A program made the translations under genes and the position numbers. 5,612 nucleotides of DNA from an uncultured Eubacteriaceae bacterium (GTDB taxonomy: Bacteria > Bacillota > Clostridia > Lachnospirales > Lachnospiraceae), in the NCBI GenBank assembly GCA_945938055.1, contig CAMEUH010000174.1, positions 1-5,612 of the forward strand, written 5' to 3'. Position 1 is the first letter of the stretch; each line of letters opens with the position of its first letter. Of this stretch, positions 1 to 5,612 are shown piece after piece. A model generated the notes under the pieces. That model was given only the letters and a program-made list of their open reading frames with translations, was not told where the DNA came from and ran no database searches.

Positions 1-145
1 GTTCGGTACATTCCGGGCTGAAGACGAAGCCATAGCCGGTATCCACGCCGCTGGACTTTTGTTCAAACAAAGCAGATGTCCAGGATTCAATACCGGATTC
101 TTCTGCCTCACGGTTTAAGACAAGACCATAAAGACGATTTACAAA
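1..145 (-). repeat. DUF4214 start in the LRR protein, homologous copy of 4648-4792
   Basis: The segment aligns without gaps to 4648-4792. Plus-strand bases 1-43 are identical to 4648-4690, and 37 of the 48 complete encoded residues are the same. The last 18 residues, from SSGVDTGYG to SPECTE, are identical. The domain continues beyond the left edge. Confidence 0.95.
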
Positions 146-3100
146 TGCCCTTATGGCTTCCAGTTCTTTTTCATCCGAAACATTTACCAGCCGTTTGTCT
201 GATATCACATAATCCGAGCAATGATTCTGCCGGACAGTCATGATTCCTTCACTATCCACCACGGCTTTCTGCAACAGTTCAAGAATTCCCTTCTCTGCAT
301 TGTAGTAGTAATAGTACAAATCTTTTCCAGACCATTCCAGACCCACGTTAATTTTAATTTCCGCTTCGCCCGGCAGTTCACCGGAATAATTGTAACTGAT
401 GTAGGAAACCATGTCATCCCGGTTAATCAGCTGATGAACATTTTCCCCCACCTTGTCATAATCCTTTTCCACTTTTGAACCCATGTCGAATGACAGGAGG
501 CCTTCTACCGCCTTCATCGTTCCCTTTGCAAAGGTTATGGTAATTTCCAGATTACTCTTAAAAATAACGTTGCTATTCTGATTTGTGGTGATAATTTCAT
601 TTAACTTCTCATTCGATATCTCCGTATTTTCTCCGGAAGGCTCAATAATGCAGTCTTCCGCTTCCGGAAGTTTTTTATAGTAAAAATCAACGTATGTAAT
701 ATCTTCCGTAAGCGTTCCCTTCTGGGTTATATAACCCTCCTCCGAAGCAGGCTCATATCCTTCTATTTCCGGTTGTTTGGATGTGTAACTGCTACCACTT
801 TGTTTAAAGTTATATATCGTATTCGCAATTTGGGTATTTCCGTTTTCATCAAAAAATCTTTCCGCATAAGCCCACATGTTATTCAGATTATCATAATTCT
901 TTAGCTCTTCTAAATCCGGAATCTGCGTTTCATCCAGACGTGCACTTAAAAGATACTTTAATGTTCCGATTGGCGAGATATCGCTAATCGGATTTCCATC
1001 CACTCGTAATAAAGTCACATAAATCAATTTTTCCAGAACATCAAGATTCTGAATTTTATTATTGGATAAATATAGCCTTTGTATACCAACACTTCCTGCC
1101 AATGGACTGATATCCATGATTTTGTTATCAGACAGATTTAATACTTTACAATAATGATAACTATCAACAATTTCTGACATTGATTCAATACTACTGATTG
1201 AATTATGATCAAGATATAACTCCACCACCGCTAAATTCTTTAACGGAGTCGTATCGCTAATATTATTATAGGACAGTCTTATTACTGCCACAGGAATTGC
1301 CCTGTTGGATAACGGTGTAATATTACTGATATTATTATGATCCAAGTATAAATAATCGATCATATATGGTCCTTTTTCCAACGGGGTAAGGTCACTGATA
1401 TTATTTCCCCTCAAATCTAGTTTTTCTACGATTCCTCTAAGATAAACCAATCCCGTTAAATCCGTAATTCCTTTATTACTCGCATTAACATTTCTAATTT
1501 GACTGACTTCTTCTGATGTCAGAACTCCATCCTGATTTGCATCTCCAGCTTCCAGAAGCACCTGATAAAGATTCGGATCCGGTATACCGGTTTCATCATT
1601 CTTAATAATTTCATCCGGAAAAATTTCGGAATCCATCCAGATTCGTCCGGTCGCTACCATTTCATCCCGGAACGGGTGTTTCTTTCCTACCGTATAGTTA
1701 ATCAGTTCTTCTGGCAACGCTTCTATCACCTGTTCTCTGGTTAATGGATTTCCATACGATATTGCAATCTTTCTAATATGACTTACCGTTCCAACATGGT
1801 AATCCAACTCAAAGGTATCCTGTGTTGCAATTGCATACTCCTGAAGACGCTTCCATAATGAACTTCCTTTAAGCGGACTTAAATCTGATATATTATTAAA
1901 TCGAATATCCAATTCTTTAATTTGGTTGAGACTGCAAAGCGGAGTAATATCATAAATCCGGTTATTCGATATATTGAGTCCTTCTAACGCCATTCCATCT
2001 AACGGGGTGGCATCCTCAATCTGATTGTAACTAATATCCAGCTTTTTTACCTCTATCTCCTTAATCAGGCTGATATCGGTAATCTGATTATTTCTCAGAT
2101 TCAGGCTTTCCAGAGTCATCCCTTTTAAAGGACTGAAATCTGTAATCTGATTATTTGATAAATTTAACTCCTTCAGACTTGTAAAATACTGAATTCCCTG
2201 TATACTTTCAATACTTTTATAAGTCAAAGTTAATGAAGTTACATTTTCTACTTCATCCGTTGTTAATACTTTATTCTGATTTGCATCATAAATTGCCAAG
2301 ACGGCATTATAAAAATTCACATCCGGAATACCGGTTTCATTATTTACTATTTTTTTATTGACTGCAGTGCCTGTTCCTAATTTTTCTATCAATTCGCCGG
2401 TTTCCATGTCATACCACAAAACTCTCGAATCAATATTGCTTAGATCAATTTCTACTGCACTATCATTGCAGATTTTTGTCAATCCATAACAACTTAAAAA
2501 TGCAGACGTTCCTATGCTCGTCACGTTTTCCGGAATTGTAATACTGTTTAAACTCTTGCATCCATAAAATGCACTACTGCCTATGCTAATAATTCCTTTT
2601 GGTAGTGTAATTTCACTTAATGAACTGCACAAATTAAATGTGTTATCACCAATACTAGTTACTCCTTCCGGCAACGTAATACCGTTCAAACTCTTGCATC
2701 CACTAAATGCACCACTGCCTATGTCTGTTATTTTTTCCGGTAGCGTAATTTTGCTTAAATTACTGCATTCCTCAAATGCATGATCGCCCAGACTGGTTAC
2801 TTCTTCCGGGAGCGTGATACTCGTTAAATTATTACATCCACTAAATGCACCACTGCCTATGCTAATGACACTTTTCGCAATATTGGCATCCTCTTTTCTG
2901 GCCGGAAAAACCATCAGACATGTCATATCTTTATTATAAAGCACACCATCTAAGGTAGTATAATTTTCATTATCAGCATCTACGATTATCTCTTCTAATA
3001 ATTTGCATGCATGAAATGCATTATCGCCAATATACGTAACTTTATCCGATATTGAAATACTATTCAAACTACTACAACCTGAAAACGCAGAGTCTCCTAT

Positions 3101-4000
3101 GCTCGTCACACTTTCCGGAATTGTGATGCTGCTTAAGTTGCTACATCTTGAAAATGCAGAGTTTCCTATGCTCGGCACACCTTCCGGAATTGTGATGCTG
3201 CTTAAGCTGCTACATCCTGTAAATGCATAGTTTCCTATGCTCGTCACTCCTTCCGGAATTGTGATGCTGCTTAAATTGCTACATTCTGAAAACGCATAGT
3301 CCCCTATACTCGTCACTTTTTTCGGGATAGTGATACTCCTTAAACCGCTACATCCTGAAAACGCATAGTTTTCTATGTTCGTCATGCCTTCCGGAATTGT
3401 GATGCTGCTTAAGCTGCTACATCCTGTAAACGCCCATGCTTTTATATTCGTCGCACTTCCAAGAATTGTGATGCTGCTTAAGTTACTGCATCCTGAAAAT
3501 GTCCAATTTCCTATGCTCGTCACATTTGCCGGAATTGTGATGCTGGTTAGACTGCTGCAATATGCAAACGCAGAGGATCCTATACTTGTCACGCTTTCCG
3601 GAATTGTAATGCTGCTTAAACTGCTACATCTTGAAAACGCCGTTATTCCTATGCTTGTCACACTTTCTGGAATTGTGATGCTGGTTAAACTGCTGCATCC
3701 TGAAAACGCCGCATATCCTATTTCAACAACCGAATATTCATCAATCACAGCCGGAATATATACATTTTCATCATTGCCTGTATATTGGGTTATCTTACAG
3801 CTTTTATTTTCTTCACTTACGACCTCGTATGTAAAATCTTCCGGATTTGATACATTAGCTTCGTTCTCATTTCCCTCTTGCATCACAGACCGGGATTCAT
3901 TTCCTAATGTTCCCTCTGTAGCGGCCAGAAGATTAATGGGGCAGCACATAATAAGCATTGCAACGATTACTCCAGCCAGTCTGCTAATTTTTATCTTCAT
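1..4000 (-). CDS. Secreted multidomain leucine-rich repeat protein (BspA-type LRR_5, internalin-type LRR, MucBP-like, DUF4214), 3' end beyond window
   Basis: The frame is open from ATG at 4000 to the left edge (1333 codons, no stop in the window). The ATG lies 6 nt after AAGGTG; an in-frame stop at 4040-4042 excludes longer starts except a GTG inside that ribosome binding site. Domains by residue: signal peptide 1-26 (K2, K4, R7, then a hydrophobic core; C19/C20 do not fit a lipobox); BspA-like N-cap from F56 (FTYEV...YTG...IP); 17 LRR_5 units with AFxxC cores to about 510; EF-hand-like loop 572-583; five internalin-type LRRs to about 712; an unassigned linker to about 797; second EF-hand-like loop 820-831; eight LRRs to about 1024; MucBP-like 1047-1110; an unnamed domain to about 1268 with GELPG and SDYVI; DUF4214 from 1286. 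LRR_5 and internalin LRRs usually bind proteins or glycans at the cell surface, so an adhesin-like role is inferred. The ligand is unknown. It lies 42 bp downstream of the RCC1 gene, which shares its DUF4214 module. Confidence 0.96.
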   Translation of the reverse strand, partial: MKIKISRLAGVIVAMLIMCCPINLLAATEGTLGNESRSVMQEGNENEANVSNPEDFTYEVVSEENKSCKITQYTGNDENVYIPAVIDEYSVVEIGYAAFSGCSSLTSITIPESVTSIGITAFSRCSSLSSITIPESVTSIGSSAFAYCSSLTSITIPANVTSIGNWTFSGCSNLSSITILGSATNIKAWAFTGCSSLSSITIPEGMTNIENYAFSGCSGLRSITIPKKVTSIGDYAFSECSNLSSITIPEGVTSIGNYAFTGCSSLSSITIPEGVPSIGNSAFSRCSNLSSITIPESVTSIGDSAFSGCSSLNSISISDKVTYIGDNAFHACKLLEEIIVDADNENYTTLDGVLYNKDMTCLMVFPARKEDANIAKSVISIGSGAFSGCNNLTSITLPEEVTSLGDHAFEECSNLSKITLPEKITDIGSGAFSGCKSLNGITLPEGVTSIGDNTFNLCSSLSEITLPKGIISIGSSAFYGCKSLNSITIPENVTSIGTSAFLSCYGLTKICNDSAVEIDLSNIDSRVLWYDMETGELIEKLGTGTAVNKKIVNNETGIPDVNFYNAVLAIYDANQNKVLTTDEVENVTSLTLTYKSIESIQGIQYFTSLKELNLSNNQITDFSPLKGMTLESLNLRNNQITDISLIKEIEVKKLDISYNQIEDATPLDGMALEGLNISNNRIYDITPLCSLNQIKELDIRFNNISDLSPLKGSSLWKRLQEYAIATQDTFELDYHVGTVSHIRKIAISYGNPLTREQVIEALPEELINYTVGKKHPFRDEMVATGRIWMDSEIFPDEIIKNDETGIPDPNLYQVLLEAGDANQDGVLTSEEVSQIRNVNASNKGITDLTGLVYLRGIVEKLDLRGNNISDLTPLEKGPYMIDYLYLDHNNISNITPLSNRAIPVAVIRLSYNNISDTTPLKNLAVVELYLDHNSISSIESMSEIVDSYHYCKVLNLSDNKIMDISPLAGSVGIQRLYLSNNKIQNLDVLEKLIYVTLLRVDGNPISDISPIGTLKYLLSARLDETQIPDLEELKNYDNLNNMWAYAERFFDENGNTQIANTIYNFKQSGSSYTSKQPEIEGYEPASEEGYITQKGTLTEDITYVDFYYKKLPEAEDCIIEPSGENTEISNEKLNEIITTNQNSNVIFKSNLEITITFAKGTMKAVEGLLSFDMGSKVEKDYDKVGENVHQLINRDDMVSYISYNYSGELPGEAEIKINVGLEWSGKDLYYYYYNAEKGILELLQKAVVDSEGIMTVRQNHCSDYVISDKRLVNVSDEKELEAIRAFVNRLYGLVLNREAEESGIESWTSALFEQKSSGVDTGYGFVFSPECTE
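930..1612 (-). repeat. Module B: ETGIPD segment, EF-hand-like loop and eight internalin-type LRRs
   Basis: This second copy of the module starts with ETGIPDPNLY. It carries a canonical EF-hand-type loop DANQDGVLTSEE at 1543-1508 (Asp1, Asn3, Asp5, Gly6, Ser10, Glu12). About eight LRRs follow with NNISDLTPL-type cores, including NKGITDL, NNISNI, NSISSI, NKIMDI and NPISDI. The plus-strand sequence ATACCGGTTTCAT is shared with module A, which supports duplication. Module B has three more LRRs than module A. Confidence 0.75.
1860..2350 (-). repeat. Module A: ETGIPD segment, EF-hand-like loop and five internalin-type LRRs
   Basis: This first copy of a duplicated protein module starts with ETGIPDVNFY. 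It continues with a calcium-loop-like DANQNKVLTTDE at 2287-2252 (Asp1, Asn3, Asn5, Thr9, Glu12, but Lys in place of the usual Gly6) and then LRRs with LNLSNNQITD-type cores of about 20-22 residues. The loop is weaker than its partner in module B. A calcium role is inferred from the motif only. Confidence 0.75.
2472..2890 (-). repeat. Second, more diverged block of 69-bp LRR_5 repeats
   Basis: Six more LRR_5 units follow an interruption. They keep the 69-bp period (equivalent positions 2538, 2607, 2676, 2745, 2814) but are more diverged in sequence than the first block. Coding-strand cores are GSGAFSGC, GDHAFEEC, GSGAFSGC, GDNTFNLC, GSSAFYGC and GTSAFLSC. The stretch between the blocks (about 2890-3022) encodes the non-LRR insert common in BspA-like proteins, with NENYTTLDGVLYNKD and VFPA. 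The two blocks are out of phase by 33 bp relative to the 69-bp period because of this insert. Confidence 0.85.
3023..3736 (-). repeat. 69-bp tandem repeat array coding for ten or eleven BspA-type LRR_5 units
   Basis: A unit of exactly 69 bp (23 codons) recurs in perfect register. The equivalent of GTGATGCTG on the plus strand starts at 3054 (diverged), 3123, 3192, 3261, 3330, 3399, 3468, 3537, 3606 and 3675. The units starting at 3123 and 3192 differ at six of 69 positions. On the coding strand each unit reads roughly LxSITIPExVTSIGxxAFxxCSS. The strand and turn residues are conserved. Differences concentrate in the two residues after IG and the two after AF. Repeats this similar are expected to change copy number by recombination or slippage, and are prone to assembly collapse. 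Confidence 0.93.
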
Positions 4001-4042
4001 CTTATTCACCTTGCCTTTATTATTTTGATTTACAATTAATTA
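4001..4042 (-). other. Short intergenic gap within a probable operon
   Basis: The 42 bp between the RCC1 stop and the LRR start are AT-rich. I see no inverted repeat with a T-tract that would act as a terminator, and no convincing -35/-10 pair. Apart from the ribosome binding site it holds nothing recognisable. This favours co-transcription from a promoter upstream of the window. Confidence 0.6.
4007..4012 (-). promoter_or_regulatory. Ribosome binding site of the LRR gene
   Basis: On the minus strand this reads AAGGTG, with six bases (AATAAG) before the ATG at 4000. It matches the anti-Shine-Dalgarno consensus well and decides the start: the only other in-frame start, GTG at 4009, lies inside the site itself. 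Confidence 0.8.
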
Positions 4043-5612
4043 CTATCTTTCACCCAGTCCAAAACTCACCAGAATCTCCTCAAACTCCAGCGAATTTGCA
4101 AACCCTTCCAGAACCTTCTCACGGTCCTCCTCACCGGACTGAAGTACACCTACCCATCCGGCAAGTCCAACTTCATCTGCTTCTCTTCCCATGAACGTTC
4201 GGTAAAGAACTTTAACGTATTCCTCATCATTTAAGTTCTTTCCTGTAAATTCCTCGGAGAAGATGAAGCTCTTAGCTACGGATGTCGGGGTATCTTCCTG
4301 TGTTACGATGACACGGCACCAGTCTTCCAGACCAACCGGGTCATACTCACGTCCGAGTGCCTTCGTGTAACAGCGTGCGACAAATGCAGTCACGTCTGAG
4401 TTCTGGTTGCAGTAATGGGAAAGTGCCTCTTCAAATGCTGCCACGCTGTCAATGGTTCCCACCGCAATTCCATATTCCTCACAGATTCCTTCAAATTCCT
4501 GTGACATGATGAAGCCTTCCAGAACCTTTTCCCGCTCCACACCGGATTCCAGCTGGGATACCCAGGCTGATTTTCCGCCTTCATCCGATGGACGGTTCAT
4601 GAAGGTGTTGTAGAGCATTTCTACGAAATCTCCATTGGACAGGTTCCGTTCGGTACATTCCGGGCTGAAGACGAAGCCATAGCCGGTATCAACACCGCTT
4701 GATTCCTGAGTTGTCAATGCGTTGACCCATGAAGAAATACCATTTTCATCTGCTTCACGTGTTAAAACCAGATCATAAAGACGTTTGACAAAGTTCCTTG
4801 TCGGTGTGCTTACTTCAATCTTAACCGGCACATAACTATTCGTTGTTGTTCCGTTTCCAAGGTTGCCATCATAATTTGTCCCCCATGTATATAATTCGCC
4901 ATCATTTGTTACTATGACACATGATTTTCCATTTGCATCTACCCATTTAACATCTTCCATAAAAACCTTTGGATATGTTAACTCTTCCTGTATATTAAAT
5001 TCTTCTTCACTAAATATATACCACCAGCATGAAAATCCCCATTTATATAATTTTTTATCATTTGTAATGGCAAAACTGTACGATGATTGACTGTTATTCA
5101 CCATTTCAACATTATCCATAACTTTCATAGGATTTGGTCCGCCATTGTAATTCCATTGTCTGTTATAAGTAATTGAAAGCTTGCCGCCAAGTCCCAAAAC
5201 GCCGCCTGTTTTTGTATTTCCCCATGAATACAATTTTCCATCTGTTGTAACTGCAAAACATACATACCAGGTTGGATCAACCGGATATATTAAATCTGTA
5301 ACCGTCGCTGATTTTACATTTTCCAGGACTTTTACCGGAGTAAAGCTTTCTGATATTTCCCACTCATATTCAATTCCCCATTGTTTTGCATTTTCCGCCT
5401 TGGTCTTTGCATCCTGTCCATCGCAGGTTCCCCAGATATACAAATCATTACTCTTGGTAATTGCCATTGTATGATGACTGGAAACTGATACCGATTCAAC
5501 ATTCTCCATGATTTTAACAGGATTCATTTCCGTGTCTTTTTTTCCTGTTCCCAATTGTCCAAATCCATTAAACCCGCACATATATAACACTCCATCATTG
5601 GTAACTGCAGCC
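4043..5612 (-). CDS. RCC1-type beta-propeller protein with tandem DUF4214 domains, 5' end beyond window
   Basis: The frame is open from the right edge to TAG at 4043-4045. A GTG at 5590 is only an internal codon: the frame continues upstream as AAVTNDG, in the middle of a blade, so the true start and any signal peptide are outside. About 266 residues after that GTG carry RCC1-type blades. Five are visible, with cores VLYMCGFNGFGQLG, DLYIWGTCDG, KLYSWGN, KLYKWGF and ELYTWGTNYDGNLG, each preceded by a (A/I)(I/V)T(N/K/T)(D/S) strand and linked by PVK(V/I)xxNV strands. RCC1 propellers normally have seven blades, so the others are probably upstream. Blade 4 is degenerate. Two DUF4214 pairs follow (residues 267-374 and 403-515, counted from 5590), with FVxRLY, LxREAD, GxxxW and EKVLEGF. 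The protein ends SFGLGER with no LPXTG motif, hydrophobic tail or SLH domain. Bacterial RCC1 propellers are binding scaffolds; nucleotide-exchange activity should not be assumed. It is probably the first gene of an operon with the LRR gene. Confidence 0.95.
   Translation of the reverse strand, partial: AAVTNDGVLYMCGFNGFGQLGTGKKDTEMNPVKIMENVESVSVSSHHTMAITKSNDLYIWGTCDGQDAKTKAENAKQWGIEYEWEISESFTPVKVLENVKSATVTDLIYPVDPTWYVCFAVTTDGKLYSWGNTKTGGVLGLGGKLSITYNRQWNYNGGPNPMKVMDNVEMVNNSQSSYSFAITNDKKLYKWGFSCWWYIFSEEEFNIQEELTYPKVFMEDVKWVDANGKSCVIVTNDGELYTWGTNYDGNLGNGTTTNSYVPVKIEVSTPTRNFVKRLYDLVLTREADENGISSWVNALTTQESSGVDTGYGFVFSPECTERNLSNGDFVEMLYNTFMNRPSDEGGKSAWVSQLESGVEREKVLEGFIMSQEFEGICEEYGIAVGTIDSVAAFEEALSHYCNQNSDVTAFVARCYTKALGREYDPVGLEDWCRVIVTQEDTPTSVAKSFIFSEEFTGKNLNDEEYVKVLYRTFMGREADEVGLAGWVGVLQSGEEDREKVLEGFANSLEFEEILVSFGLGER
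4046..4792 (-). repeat. Four DUF4214 half-repeats (two tandem pairs) in the RCC1 protein
   Basis: Residues 267-374 and 403-515 (counted from 5590) each contain two half-repeats of the form FVxxLYxxxLxREADxxGxxxW...FxxSxEF. The downstream half of each pair ends almost identically, with REKVLEGF, then S and EFE. DUF4214 is a helical domain found in extracellular bacterial proteins, and I know of no established function. This stretch is roughly 47-55% GC in sampled 60-bp lines, against roughly 23-35% in the propeller part. Confidence 0.85.
4648..4792 (-). repeat. First DUF4214 half-repeat of the RCC1 protein, homologous copy of 1-145
   Basis: This is the partner of the copy at the left edge of the window, with the same orientation and same reading frame. 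The 43-bp identical block is 4648-4690. Divergence in the rest is spread over both synonymous and non-synonymous sites. Confidence 0.95.

Noticed and set aside
221..478. Plus-strand 85-codon hydrophobic open frame
   Set aside because: Antisense to the SDYVI domain of the LRR gene, whose frame is continuous through it.
2252..2287. Dockerin domain
   Set aside because: A dockerin needs two paired calcium loops with intervening helices. Here each module has a single loop followed directly by LRRs.
2583..2783. Plus-strand 66-codon open frame
   Set aside because: Antisense shadow of the second LRR_5 block, with the same repetitive low-complexity pattern.
3023..3736. Possible CRISPR array because of regular repeats
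   Set aside because: The repeats are directly adjacent 69-bp coding units in frame with no unique spacers, and they translate to LRR_5 units.
3940..4000. Lipoprotein signal peptide because of the Cys-Cys pair
   Set aside because: The residues before C19 and C20 (LIM and IMC) lack the small residue needed at -1, so a standard signal peptide cut near A26 fits better.
3375..4028. Plus-strand open frame of 217 codons with 23-residue repeats (IVMLLKLLHPENA type)
   Set aside because: It is the exact antisense of the 69-bp LRR_5 array and the signal-peptide region. The repeat period keeps the opposite frame free of stops. It has no domain logic of its own.
4390..4584. Minus-strand 64-codon open frame
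   Set aside because: Out-of-frame overlap inside the DUF4214 coding region, with no ribosome binding evidence.
5181..5474. Plus-strand 97-codon open frame
   Set aside because: Antisense to RCC1 blades 2-3; no recognisable domain.

Overview
The window is fully occupied by two large, collinear minus-strand genes for secreted or surface proteins. Both are cut by the window edges. The domain set (BspA-type LRR_5 repeats, internalin-type LRRs preceded by EF-hand-like loops, a MucBP-like segment and DUF4214), the low GC and the AAGGTG ribosome binding site point to a low-GC Gram-positive gut or rumen anaerobe, most likely Clostridia/Lachnospiraceae. That placement is inference; no taxonomic marker gene is present.

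Layout in transcription order (right to left). Positions 5612-4043 hold the 3' part of a gene for an RCC1-type beta-propeller protein. It shows five recognisable blades, then four DUF4214 half-repeats, and ends with no visible wall or membrane anchor. A 42-bp AT-rich gap (4042-4001) holds a ribosome binding site but no hairpin terminator, so the genes are probably co-transcribed. Positions 4000-1 hold 1333 codons of a second gene. It encodes a signal peptide, 17 BspA-like LRR_5 repeats, two [EF-hand-like loop + internalin-type LRR] modules, a MucBP-like domain, an unnamed beta-rich domain ending in SDYVI, and the start of a DUF4214 domain that runs off the left edge. This frame has no stop codon anywhere in the window, although it is easily missed because neither its stop nor its 3' end is present.

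Both proteins finish in the same DUF4214 module. The two copies align without gaps over 145 bp, with 43 bp identical, and the module is visibly more GC-rich than the domains it is attached to. The simplest reading is a pair of exported binding proteins, a propeller and a long LRR/MucBP fibre, that share an exchangeable C-terminal module of unknown function. I see no RNA genes, CRISPR arrays, insertion sequences or phage genes. Antisense open frames over the repeats are shadows.
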